Of a DNA stretch of 42,245 bases, positions 18,419 through 26,365 are shown one piece after another; the stretch's first letter is position 1, and each line of letters starts with the position of its first letter. Under the pieces are notes generated by a model that did not search any database, was not told where the DNA came from, and saw nothing but the letters and a program-made list of their open reading frames with translations. The DNA lies in contig PKXY01000010.1 in the NCBI GenBank assembly GCA_003132505.1, positions 72,527-114,771 on the forward strand, in the 5' to 3' direction. The DNA comes from Solirubrobacterales bacterium (GTDB lineage: Bacteria; Actinomycetota; Thermoleophilia; Solirubrobacterales; Solirubrobacteraceae). Position numbers and translations under genes: made by a program.

Positions 18419-19735
18419 CGCGGCCGCCCGCGTCAGGATCCGCTCATCCCCTGCCAGCGTCTGGCTCGTCGCCGACGTTATGTCGACCTGCGCCAGGTCC
18501 CCGGGGCGCGCGAGACCAGTGAAGTTCACGACCTTGTTGTGCCGGCTGCGGCCGCGAAGCCGGTCGGGGTCCGTGCGGCTTGCGCCCTCGACGAGCACCT
18601 CGACGGTCCGGCCGACAAAGCGCTCGGCGCGCTCACGGGCGCGCCGCTGCACCAGCTCGACAAGCCGCTCCAGCCGTGCGACCTTGACCTCGTGCGGCAC
18701 GAGGCCATCGGTCAGCTCGCCGGCTTGCGTCCCACGCCGTGGCGAGAAGATGAACGTGAACGCACCGTCGTAGCTGACCCGATCGACGACCTCGAGCGTC
18801 TGCTCGAAGTCCGACTCGGTCTCGCCGGGGAAGCCCACGATGATGTCGGTCGTAAGCGATACGTCCGGCACATGCTCGCGAATCAGCGCCACGCGGTCGA
18901 GGTAGCGCTCACGATCGTAGGTGCGTCGCATCGCGCGCAGGATCCGCGATGAGCCCGACTGCAGGGGGAGGTGAATGTGCTCGCAGAGCGATGCGAGCTC
19001 GGCGTGTGCGCGCACGACATCCTCGCGCATGTCCTTGGGGTGCGGGCTGGTGTAGCGAATACGCTCGATCCCGGGCACATCATCGATCTGGCGGAGCAGT
19101 TCGGCGAACGTCGCCCGCTCGGGCCGCAGATCGCGTCCGTAGGAGTTGACGTTCTGCCCCAGAAGTGTGAGCTCGCGGACGCCGTCGGAGGCCATCGAGT
19201 GCGCCTGCGCGACGAGATCGGCGAGGGCGCGGCTCACTTCGCGCCCCCGCGTCGAGGGAACGATGCAGTAGGAGCAGCGGCAGTTGCAGCCGACGCTGAC
19301 CTGAAGCCAGCCCTGAACCGCGCGCAGCCGCTTCGCCGGCAAATCGCCTGTGAACGACTCGAACTCGAAGTAGCCCTGCGCACCCAGGTTGTCGCTGAGC
19401 AGGAAGTCGGCGAGCCGGTTGACCTGCCCCGGGCCGAAAGCGACATCGACGAACGGGAAGCGCTCGAAGACCTCGTCTTTCAGCGATTGCGCCCAGCAGC
19501 CGCCGACGCCGACGATGCGCTCGGGATTCTCGCGCTTGAGTCGCTTCGCCTCGCCGAGGTGTGCGACCAACCGGCTGTCGGCGGTCTCGCGAATCGAGCA
19601 CGTGTTGAACAGGATCAGGTCGGCGTCCTCGCGCGTGCCGGCCTCCTGATAGCCGAGCGCGTCGAGCATGCCGCGCATCCGCTCGGAATCGTGTTCGTTC
19701 ATCTGGCACCCGAACGTCGTGACGTGGTAGCGCAT
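18410..19735 (-). CDS. miaB: tRNA-2-methylthio-N6-dimethylallyladenosine synthase MiaB
   Basis: 441 residues. This radical-SAM methylthiotransferase acts on i6A37, the product of MiaA. The N-terminal UPF0004 domain has cluster cysteines C10 (FGCQMN), C46 (NTCSIRE) and C80 (GGCWAQ). The radical SAM motif is C150-x3-C154-x2-C157 in GCNCRCSYCIVPSTRG, and the C-terminal TRAM domain (about 370-440) contains EVLVEGAS. Both iron-sulfur clusters are therefore intact. It converges on the SDR gene. Confidence 0.97.
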   Translation of the reverse strand: MRYHVTTFGCQMNEHDSERMRGMLDALGYQEAGTREDADLILFNTCSIRETADSRLVAHLGEAKRLKRENPERIVGVGGCWAQSLKDEVFERFPFVDVAFGPGQVNRLADFLLSDNLGAQGYFEFESFTGDLPAKRLRAVQGWLQVSVGCNCRCSYCIVPSTRGREVSRALADLVAQAHSMASDGVRELTLLGQNVNSYGRDLRPERATFAELLRQIDDVPGIERIRYTSPHPKDMREDVVRAHAELASLCEHIHLPLQSGSSRILRAMRRTYDRERYLDRVALIREHVPDVSLTTDIIVGFPGETESDFEQTLEVVDRVSYDGAFTFIFSPRRGTQAGELTDGLVPHEVKVARLERLVELVQRRARERAERFVGRTVEVLVEGASRTDPDRLRGRSRHNKVVNFTGLARPGDLAQVDITSATSQTLAGDERILTRAAAPA

Positions 19736-19882
19736 TGACAGGTGGATCAGCTCACGATCGTGGACGAGCAGCTATGCGTTTCTGAGCGCTGGGAATGCGC
19801 CACAGCGTACAGCTGGTCGTCCGCGACACGGTCCATGAGCAGCTTGCGAGCGCGGCGGCGTGGAGATTCACACGAGCGGTAT
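19736..19882. other. Short intergenic stretch upstream of miaB
   Basis: 147 bases between the miaB start and the end of the small unknown gene. Minus-strand frames are open but give no recognisable protein. No clear promoter box or Shine-Dalgarno was found for miaB. Confidence 0.3.
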
Positions 19883-20227
19883 CTATGCGGTCGCTTGGCG
19901 GAGCCTCGTCGCGAGATGTTCGGCGCGCTCGGAGCCCAGCAGCACGTCGTCGGTGAACAGGAGCTGCGGAGCTCGCGCGACGGCTTCGCGCGTCTCATTC
20001 GCGGCGGCGAGAAGCGGCGAAGTGTCGCTTGCGCTCACACGTCCTCGCCAGTCGCGACGCATCGGCGCACCGGTCGCACTGTTGAGTCGCTCGACGAGGC
20101 GGTGAACCTCCAACTTGTCCACGCGAACGTGACCGGCCTTGCGCCGAGTCGGTCTGGCACCCTCCAAAAGCTCCGCGAGCTGGCGCGTCAGCGCCACCGG
20201 CTCGGCCTCGACAGCCCTACGTCTCAT
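19883..20227 (-). CDS. Small hypothetical protein
   Basis: 114 residues, not recognised. The sequence is hydrophilic and mainly helical with no membrane segment. The stretch HVRVDKLEVHRLVERLN recalls the N-terminal pattern of DivIVA-like proteins but is too short for a call. Codon use includes AGA, AGG, TTG and CGT more often than neighbours, which suggests a weakly expressed or recently acquired gene, or a false ORF. A longer plus-strand frame covers the same bases but reads as arginine/serine-rich shadow. Confidence 0.4.
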   Translation of the reverse strand: MRRRAVEAEPVALTRQLAELLEGARPTRRKAGHVRVDKLEVHRLVERLNSATGAPMRRDWRGRVSASDTSPLLAAANETREAVARAPQLLFTDDVLLGSERAEHLATRLRQATA

Positions 20228-20272
20228 GAGCCCAGCATCGGACGAGAACCGTGGGCTCGTTAGCGAGTGAGC

Positions 20273-20287
20273 ACGACGATACGTCGT
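20273..20287. promoter_or_regulatory. Inverted repeat in the gap before the alditol oxidase gene
   Basis: ACGACG-ATA-CGTCGT, perfect 6-bp arms with a 3-base centre, between the small unknown gene and the oxidase gene (gap 20228-20403). Possible operator; no regulator gene is adjacent. Confidence 0.25.
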
Positions 20288-20391
20288 ACGCTGAGTGCCG
20301 AGTCAGCCCTTCGCTCGCTTCACCGCCAGGCGCACCCGATTGCCTGAGAATTGGCCCCGCTCAGATGCGGTTGCGCTCTGCGCTTCGGCAT

Positions 20392-20397
20392 TAAGGT
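20392..20397 (+). promoter_or_regulatory. -10 box for the alditol oxidase gene
   Basis: TAAGGT six bases before the ATG, with TTGCGC at 20371-20376 as a possible -35 (15-base spacing). The layout implies a leaderless mRNA. Confidence 0.4.
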
Positions 20398-20403
20398 CTC
20401 GCC

Positions 20404-21654
20404 ATGCGCAAGAACAACTGGGCGGGCAACTATAGGTACCGCGCGAGCAAGGTCCATAGCCCAATTTCGCTCGAGCAGGTCCAGGAGATCGTCTCGAGGG
20501 CGCCGGAACTGCGCGTGCTTGGATCGGGGCACTCGTTCACCGCGATAGTCGACGCCAAGGAGCTGCTGAGCCTCGAGCGGATGCCAACCGAGCTGTCGAT
20601 CGACCGCGCTGCTGGGACCGTCTCGTTCGGAGCACAGCTCAGCTACGGCGAGCTGGCACAGGCGCTCGAGGACGAGGGCATGGCGCTTGCAAACCTCGCG
20701 TCGCTGCCGCAGATCTGTGTGGCGGGCGCGGTGGCGACCGCGACCCACGGGTCGGGCGATGGGAACGGCAACCTCGCGACGTCGGTCGCCGCGCTTGAGC
20801 TGGTCACATCAGACGGTGAGGTCCGCAGCGCGTCACGCGACGACGAGGACTTCAACGGCCTTGTCGTGTCGCTTGGAGCGCTCGGCGTCGTCACGCGACT
20901 CACGCTCGACATCGAGCCAGGCTACGAGGTGCGCCAGCGGGCCTTCGACGGGCTCGCGTGGGACACGCTGCTTGCACATTTCGAGGAGATCACGAGCTCC
21001 GGCTACAGCGTCAGCGTGTTCACCCTGTGGGACGAGGCGCCGGGCGGCGTGTGGGTCAAGACGATCGTGAATGGTGCGCCCGAGTCACTCGGCGACGACC
21101 TCTTCGGCGCCGTGGCGGCGCGCGCTCAGCAGCACATGATCGCCGGGGTCGACCCCGACAACTGCACGCCGCAGCTCGACTCGCCCGGTCCATGGTCGCA
21201 GCGACTGCCGCACTTCCGCATGGCCTTTACGCCCAGTAGTGGCGAGGAGATCCAGTCGGAGTACCACGTGCCGCGCCGGCACGCGGTTGCGGCACTCGAG
21301 GCGGTGCGAGCACGCGCCAGGATCATCAGACCGCTGTTACTGGTGAGCGAGATCCGTACCGTCGCGGCCGACGATCTGTGGCTGAGTCCCCAGTATCAGC
21401 AGGACACGGTCGCGATCCACTTCACCTGGCGGCGCGAGCAGGCAGCGGTCGAGCGGGTGCTCGTGGAGGTCGAGGCCGCGCTGGCGCCCTTCGAGCCGCG
21501 ACCACACTGGGGCAAGCTGTTCCTCGCCGACGCGCAGACGCTCGCTCCACGCTATCCGCGACTCGACGACTTCATCGCGCTCCTCGCCCGCAGCGACGGC
21601 CGCAGCGCATTCACCAACGCCTGGCTGCGCACGCACCTCCTCGGTGGCGGCTAG
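20404..21654 (+). CDS. FAD-linked alditol oxidase (xylitol/sorbitol oxidase type)
   Basis: 416 residues, VAO-family flavoenzyme. It oxidises the terminal CH2OH of a polyol to an aldehyde with O2, forming H2O2. The protein follows Streptomyces AldO closely: NWAGNYRYRA start, VLGSGHSF with H43 as the expected covalent FAD attachment site, SLPQICVAGAVATATHGSG, then NCTPQLDSPGPW. LPHFRMAFTPSSG and QSEYHVPR follow, with active-site EIRTVAADDLWLSP and PHWGKLF (catalytic Lys). All expected catalytic Glu, Arg and Lys motifs are present. The aldo/keto reductase gene downstream may act on the sugar or aldehyde formed; that link is inference. Confidence 0.93.
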   Translation: MRKNNWAGNYRYRASKVHSPISLEQVQEIVSRAPELRVLGSGHSFTAIVDAKELLSLERMPTELSIDRAAGTVSFGAQLSYGELAQALEDEGMALANLASLPQICVAGAVATATHGSGDGNGNLATSVAALELVTSDGEVRSASRDDEDFNGLVVSLGALGVVTRLTLDIEPGYEVRQRAFDGLAWDTLLAHFEEITSSGYSVSVFTLWDEAPGGVWVKTIVNGAPESLGDDLFGAVAARAQQHMIAGVDPDNCTPQLDSPGPWSQRLPHFRMAFTPSSGEEIQSEYHVPRRHAVAALEAVRARARIIRPLLLVSEIRTVAADDLWLSPQYQQDTVAIHFTWRREQAAVERVLVEVEAALAPFEPRPHWGKLFLADAQTLAPRYPRLDDFIALLARSDGRSAFTNAWLRTHLLGGG

Positions 21655-21743
21655 AAGCGCCGCCAGCAGCTAGCCTGCAGCGTCGGGAACCAGCCTGACG
21701 CGCATCGCTAGGCTGCATCGCAAACACCACGGCGAGGAGCAGC

Positions 21744-22793
21744 ATGAAATACCGCCAGCTTGGCCGCTCGGGGCTACGCGTCTCCGAGCTCACCCTTGGA
21801 ACGATGGGCTTCGCTGGTAGCGGCAAGTTCCGCGACGTTGGCGAGATCGATCTCGACGGCGCGCGACGTCAGATCGACATGGCACTGGACGCCGGGGTGA
21901 ACCTCATCGACACCGCCGACGTCTACTCGGACGGTGCGTCCGAGGAGGTCGTCGGGGAAGCGGTCAAGGGCCGTCGTGACCAGCTGCTGATCGCCACCAA
22001 GGCGCGCTTCGAGATGGGCCCGGGGCCCAACGATGCGGGGCTGTCGCGACACCACCTGATCGAGGCCTGCGAGGCAAGCCTGCGCCGTCTCCAGACCGAC
22101 CACATCGACCTCTACCAGGTCCACGAGTGGGACGGCCAGACCCCGCTCGAGGAGACGCTCGGCGCGCTGGAGCACCTCGTGCAAGCCGGCAAGGTGCGCT
22201 ATGTGGGCTGTTCCAATTTCGCCGGCTGGCAGGTGATGAAGGCGCTGGGCATCGCGGAGCGCGATCGCCTGCCGGCTTTCGTCAGCCAGCAGGTGTACAT
22301 GTCGCTGCAGGAGCGCTCGGCCGAGTACGAGATCGTTCCCTCGGCACTCGATCAAGGGCTCGGACTGCTGATCTGGAGTCCGCTGGCCGGCGGCCTGCTG
22401 TCAGGCAAGTACCGTCGGGGCCAGGCCCCACCTGATGGCGCACGTCTCGCGGGCGAGTGGAGCGAGCCACCGGTCTACGACGAGGACAAGCTCTACGACA
22501 CGATCGAGACGCTCGTCGCGGTCGCCGAGGACCGCGGCGTGTCGCCGGCGCAGGTAGCGATTGGCTGGCTGCTCACGCGGCCAGGTGTTTCGACGGTGAT
22601 CACCGCGGCGCGCACCGAGACACAACTGGCCGACAATCTCGGGGCTGCGTCACTCGAGTTGACCGACGACGAGCTTTCGCGGCTCGAGGCCGTCAGCCGC
22701 CCGCCACTGATCTACCCGTTCTGGCACCAGTACGCCTCAGCCAACGACCGTCTGAGCGCCGCCGACCTCTCGCTGATCGCCCCATATCTCTGA
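21744..22793 (+). CDS. Aldo/keto reductase
   Basis: 349 residues, (beta/alpha)8 NADPH-dependent oxidoreductase. The catalytic tetrad is complete: D56 and Y61 in LIDTADVYSDG, K86 in ATKARF and H127 in YQVHEWDG. VGCSNFAGWQ and the C-terminal cofactor loop (VITAARTETQLADNLGA) are typical of the AKR11/12-like and voltage-gated-channel-beta-like group. ATG has GAGGAG 4 bases upstream, and a TAGGCT box at 21709-21714 may be its -10. The natural substrate is unknown. It converges on recX with 21 bases between. Confidence 0.92.
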   Translation: MKYRQLGRSGLRVSELTLGTMGFAGSGKFRDVGEIDLDGARRQIDMALDAGVNLIDTADVYSDGASEEVVGEAVKGRRDQLLIATKARFEMGPGPNDAGLSRHHLIEACEASLRRLQTDHIDLYQVHEWDGQTPLEETLGALEHLVQAGKVRYVGCSNFAGWQVMKALGIAERDRLPAFVSQQVYMSLQERSAEYEIVPSALDQGLGLLIWSPLAGGLLSGKYRRGQAPPDGARLAGEWSEPPVYDEDKLYDTIETLVAVAEDRGVSPAQVAIGWLLTRPGVSTVITAARTETQLADNLGAASLELTDDELSRLEAVSRPPLIYPFWHQYASANDRLSAADLSLIAPYL

Positions 22794-22814
22794 AACCGTC
22801 GGCTGGTCCAGGGT

Positions 22815-23339
22815 CTAGGCGGCCGCGTCTGCCTCGTGCCTGCGGATCGCGTCGTAAGCGACCTCGTACTCGAACCCGTGGCGCACGAGCAGCGCGAAGG
22901 CTCGCTGCCGGTCACGAGCGTTGTCGGGCGGCGTCGAAAAGCGCCGGCGTAGAAGCTCAACGGCCGCACGACACTCGCTCGCCTCGTCGAACGGGGCGAG
23001 CGTGCTCTCGATCAGGCCGGGATCGAGCCCGGCGCGCTGCATCCGGTCGCGGATCCGCGCCACTCCCCAGCCGTCGATGTTGCGACGGTCCTCGGCGAGC
23101 AGCCGCGCGTAGCGCTCGTCGCTCAGGTAGCCCTGCTCGATGACGATCGCGATCGCCTGCTCGGCCGTCTCCTCGTCGACGCGCGCCCGCCCGAGCCGCT
23201 CGCGCAGCTCGGCGGCGCTGTGCTCGCGCCGCGCAAGATGCGAGTAGCAGCGCGCAAGCGCGTCTGTCAGAGGGTCGCCCGGCTCGTCACCGTGCGCGCC
23301 AGCCGGCTCGGACACCGGCACTGCCTGGTCTTGCGGCAT
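22815..23339 (-). CDS. recX: Regulatory protein RecX
   Basis: 174 residues from the ATG. A GTG ten codons earlier overlaps the recA stop as TAGTG and is an equally possible start. The three-helix repeats of RecX are visible: ALARCYSHLARREHSAAELR, RVDEETAEQAIAIVIEQGYL, SDERYARLLAEDRRNIDGWG and RIRDRMQRAGL. RecX binds RecA filaments and limits recombination, and is nearly always downstream of recA, as here. Confidence 0.93.
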   Translation of the reverse strand: MPQDQAVPVSEPAGAHGDEPGDPLTDALARCYSHLARREHSAAELRERLGRARVDEETAEQAIAIVIEQGYLSDERYARLLAEDRRNIDGWGVARIRDRMQRAGLDPGLIESTLAPFDEASECRAAVELLRRRFSTPPDNARDRQRAFALLVRHGFEYEVAYDAIRRHEADAAA

Positions 23340-23368
23340 GCCCGGTCGCGGGGGCCAGGCCGCCGGCA

Positions 23369-25663
23369 CTACGCGGCCCGCTCGTCGCTGGCCGTGATCG
23401 CAGCTGCCTCCTTCTCGAAGTCGAGCGGCTCCTCATCGTCCCCTACCGCCGCGACGGGTGGTGCCGCCGCCGGCATGGGCGCGACAACGTCGCCGCCTGT
23501 ACCCGACTGGGTGCCTGTACCCGAATGGGTGATCTCCTCGACGAGCGAGTCGTTCACGCCGAGCGCGGCATAGATCCGCTCCTCGATCTCCTTCGCGATC
23601 GCGACATTGTCGTCAAGGTAGACCTTGGCGTTGTGGCGTCCCTGCCCGAGCCGCTCCTCGCCGTAGGAGAAGAACGAGCCCGACTTGGTGACGACGTTGT
23701 GCTCGATCCCCAGGTCGATCAGACAGCCCGAGGTCGAGATCCCCTTACCGAACTCGATGTCGAACTCGGCCTGACGGAACGGCGCCGCCACCTTGTTCTT
23801 GACGACCTTCACGCGCACGCGGTTGCCGACCGCCTCGGTGCCGTCCTTCAGCGTCTCGATCCGCCGGATGTCGAGCCGCTGCGACGCGTAGAACTTCAGC
23901 GCGCGCCCGCCGGGCTGCGTTTCTGGTGAGTTGTGGACAACGACATGGTCCACCAGATAGCTGTGATTCCCTTCCACTTGGAGGTCGTAGCGCTTGCGTT
24001 GGCTGGGCCGGGCGTTCTCGGCGCTCGGGACTGGCTTGCGGTAGCGGCGCACCACACGACCAGCGACGGGCCGGAGCGATGTACGGCTCGTGAGGTCCAT
24101 ATTGAAGTCGCCGGTCTCGCGCGCGTCCCAGGCAAAGCGTCCCCGGAAGTCAGGGTGGAGCTTGTAGTTGAGCGAAGGATGGACGTACGGGGCGATCTTT
24201 TCGTGGAAGAGTCGTGCCCGCTCCCCACTCCACAGTAGATCGCGCTCGGTGACTGTGGGCCGGCCCATCCCCAGTTCCTCGCAGCGTTGAGCAAGACGTT
24301 CCCGGTCCTCGCGGCTCAGCGCCTTGGCGCAGATGCTGGGCTTTCCGTTTCCCCAGCGAGCGTAGCTGCCACCGAATGTCCCGTCATCGCAATACCACGC
24401 AGCGATCGCTCGCTCGTCGAGCTGCTCGATTAGCGAGTCGCTGACGGTGCGGCGCCCATCGACGGCATAGACGGCGTCGTGCAGCACCGACAGCTGGCGC
24501 ATCGGGATCGTGTCGAAGCCGATGCCGCTTCCGGTGCGTCCGATGCGGTTAGCGAACGGCTCGAGCATCGCCCGCTTCCACTCGCAGTACTCCCGCTGAC
24601 GCTCGCCGTGGCCGACCCGGAACGCGACGTTGTGATCTGAGGCGTAGCGCAGCGACCCGTCGCCGAGCAGGCTGCCCATGATCAGCTTCATCTGATCGTC
24701 ACTCAGGGCGTACTGCTTGACGGCGACGAGCACCTCGTCGCCCTCCAGGATCTCCCCAGCCGGACGCTCGCCATCCGGCGTGAAGATCAGGTGGTTCGGC
24801 GTACAGGAGAACTTCCGCCTGCCCGACCCGCCGCCGGCCTCCACCTCGAATGAGAGCCACTCGTCGGTGTCTCCATTGTCGTACCACCCAACGACCTTGC
24901 GCGGCGCGATCTTGCCGGTCGCCGGGTCCATCGACATGACCTCGACGTCGCGACGCTGGTTGACGATCTTGCCGATCTTCTCCGTCGTTCCGTCTCCTAA
25001 CACCACCCGTGTCGAGTAGTGGAAGCAGCCAAACATCACCCCGATCTTCTCGCGGATCTGGTTCGTCAGGATGCACAGCGTCTGCGTGCGGTTGAGGTTG
25101 CCGGCGAGCTTGCGCATTGCCTGCGACATCATTCGCGCCTGGAGGCCGACGCTCTGGTCTCCCATCTGGCCCTCGAGCTCAGCGCGCGGCGTCAGCGCAG
25201 CGACCGAGTCGATCGCGACGACGTCGACAGCGCCGGAGCGCACGAGCATGTCCGCGATCTCGAGTGCCTGCTCGCCGTAGTCGGGCTGAGACACGAGCAG
25301 CTCGTCGATGTTCACGCCGATCCGACCCGCGTAGAGCGGGTCCATCGCGTGCTCGGCGTCGATGAACGCGCAGGTCCCACCGAGCTTCTGCGCCTCGGCG
25401 AGCACGTGGTAGATGAGCGTCGTCTTGCCCGAGGACTCAGGACCGAAGACTTCGACGATGCGGCCACGCGGGACGCCGCCGATGCCGAGCGCGAGGTCGA
25501 GCGACAGCGCTCCTGTCGGGATCGCCGAGCAGCGTACCTGTGCGCCCTCATCGCCCATCCGCATGACCGAGCCCTTGCCGAACTCTCGCTCGATCTGGCT
25601 GAGCGCACCCTGCAGCGCAGCGGCCTTGGCCTTCGCCGCCTTCTCGTCTTCTGTCACGGTCAT
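23369..25663 (-). CDS. recA: Recombinase RecA, interrupted in frame by an intein
   Basis: 764-residue precursor; removing the 366-residue intein leaves a 398-residue RecA. The N-extein (residues 1-212) has Walker A GPESSGKT (74-81), YCG-type [13 protein letters not shown] and [17 protein letters not shown]. The C-extein resumes [20 protein letters not shown] and continues through the normal C-terminal domain to an acidic tail. RecA drives strand exchange and LexA self-cleavage. The ATG at 25663 was chosen because GGGAG lies 6 bases upstream; the TTG twelve codons earlier would put the LexA box inside the gene. The stop touches the recX start. The active protein depends on splicing. Confidence 0.97.
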   Translation of the reverse strand: MTVTEDEKAAKAKAAALQGALSQIEREFGKGSVMRMGDEGAQVRCSAIPTGALSLDLALGIGGVPRGRIVEVFGPESSGKTTLIYHVLAEAQKLGGTCAFIDAEHAMDPLYAGRIGVNIDELLVSQPDYGEQALEIADMLVRSGAVDVVAIDSVAALTPRAELEGQMGDQSVGLQARMMSQAMRKLAGNLNRTQTLCILTNQIREKIGVMFGCFHYSTRVVLGDGTTEKIGKIVNQRRDVEVMSMDPATGKIAPRKVVGWYDNGDTDEWLSFEVEAGGGSGRRKFSCTPNHLIFTPDGERPAGEILEGDEVLVAVKQYALSDDQMKLIMGSLLGDGSLRYASDHNVAFRVGHGERQREYCEWKRAMLEPFANRIGRTGSGIGFDTIPMRQLSVLHDAVYAVDGRRTVSDSLIEQLDERAIAAWYCDDGTFGGSYARWGNGKPSICAKALSREDRERLAQRCEELGMGRPTVTERDLLWSGERARLFHEKIAPYVHPSLNYKLHPDFRGRFAWDARETGDFNMDLTSRTSLRPVAGRVVRRYRKPVPSAENARPSQRKRYDLQVEGNHSYLVDHVVVHNSPETQPGGRALKFYASQRLDIRRIETLKDGTEAVGNRVRVKVVKNKVAAPFRQAEFDIEFGKGISTSGCLIDLGIEHNVVTKSGSFFSYGEERLGQGRHNAKVYLDDNVAIAKEIEERIYAALGVNDSLVEEITHSGTGTQSGTGGDVVAPMPAAAPPVAAVGDDEEPLDFEKEAAAITASDERAA
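23930..25027 (-). other. RecA intein with LAGLIDADG homing endonuclease
   Basis: 366 residues between G212 and the Ser of SPETQPGG. Block A begins with Cys1 ([14 protein letters not shown]). Block B is [10 protein letters not shown] with T76 and H79. Endonuclease motifs are [11 protein letters not shown] (D123) and [10 protein letters not shown] (D214/D215), placing it in the LAGLIDADG_2-like group. Block F is [14 protein letters not shown], and block G is HVVVHN with H365 and N366, then +1 Ser. All splicing and endonuclease residues are kept, so both activities are probably intact. From memory, the site corresponds to the M. leprae-type RecA position, not the M. tuberculosis one. Confidence 0.95.
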
Positions 25664-25680
25664 CAAAGCTCCCTGTCGGC

Positions 25681-25694
25681 CGAATGTCTGTTCG
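25681..25694. promoter_or_regulatory. LexA (SOS) box upstream of recA
   Basis: CGAATGTCTGTTCG matches the Gram-positive/actinobacterial LexA consensus CGAAC-N4-GTTCG at nine of ten positions. It lies 17 bases before the recA ATG and overlaps TTGACC (minus strand, 25694-25699), a possible -35. Confidence 0.7.
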
Positions 25695-25768
25695 GTCAAG
25701 CTACGCCCGAGCGCGGACGGAACGGCGCGATCGCAGGCTTCGAGACCCAGGCTTTCCGACCCCGGCTT

Positions 25769-26350
25769 TCACCAGCCCCCGACGCTCGCCAACTCCTCAT
25801 ACCGCGCACCCTCGCGCTCCAGGTGCGACGCCAACAGGACGACCTTCTCGCAGGCGAAGCTGAGTTGTGGCGTCGGCACGAGCTCCCCCGGCCGCTCGCC
25901 TGTGCCCAAACGGGTGCTCGCCGGTCGCATCCGCGCAACCGTCACGTGCGGGCGAAAGCGCTGTGTTCCGGGCTGCCAGTCGATCGTCGCGGCGATGTCG
26001 GCGGCCAGCAGCCCCTGCAGCGAGCGCAGCGCGCCCTCCGGGTCGCCGATCTCGACGGCCAGCGCACGCGGGCGCCGTGGCGGCAGCCAGGCCGGCGCGC
26101 CCAGCGCCAGCTCCCCGATGCCGGCAACGGCCTCGACGGCGCCACCCAGCACGCCGGCCAGCTCGCTGACGCACGACAGCGGTTGATCGCCGAGAAAGCA
26201 GAGCGTGAGATGGAGCGTCTCCGGCTCGAGGCGGCGCACCCCGAGGCGTCCTACCGCCGCCAGCCGCGCCCAACGCGCCAACTCGGCGCGCACGCCATCC
26301 GGCAGGCTCGCAGCTACGAACAGTCGCCCACGATCACCGTTGGTGCTCAT
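25769..26350 (-). CDS. thpR: RNA 2',3'-cyclic phosphodiesterase ThpR (2'-5' RNA ligase family)
   Basis: 193 residues of the 2H phosphoesterase family. The two HxTx motifs are H47-L-T-L (TLHLTLCFLG) and H135-V-T-V (RFRPHVTVAR), both intact. ARWARL and LEPETLHLTL match the family layout. It opens 2',3'-cyclic phosphates on RNA; the cellular role is poorly known. It sits between cinA and recA, 15 bases after cinA, as in several actinomycetes, and is probably co-transcribed with cinA. Confidence 0.92.
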   Translation of the reverse strand: MSTNGDRGRLFVAASLPDGVRAELARWARLAAVGRLGVRRLEPETLHLTLCFLGDQPLSCVSELAGVLGGAVEAVAGIGELALGAPAWLPPRRPRALAVEIGDPEGALRSLQGLLAADIAATIDWQPGTQRFRPHVTVARMRPASTRLGTGERPGELVPTPQLSFACEKVVLLASHLEREGARYEELASVGGW

Positions 26351-26365
26351 CGCCGCCCGGCAGGA

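Noticed and set aside
23369..25663. A frameshift or insertion-element explanation for the long recA
   Set aside because: The insert is in frame, begins with Cys, ends HN before Ser, and carries intein blocks and endonuclease motifs; there are no terminal repeats or transposase.
25664..25699. TTG at 25699 as recA start
   Set aside because: It would translate through the LexA box; the ATG at 25663 has a good Shine-Dalgarno and fits the usual RecA N-terminus.
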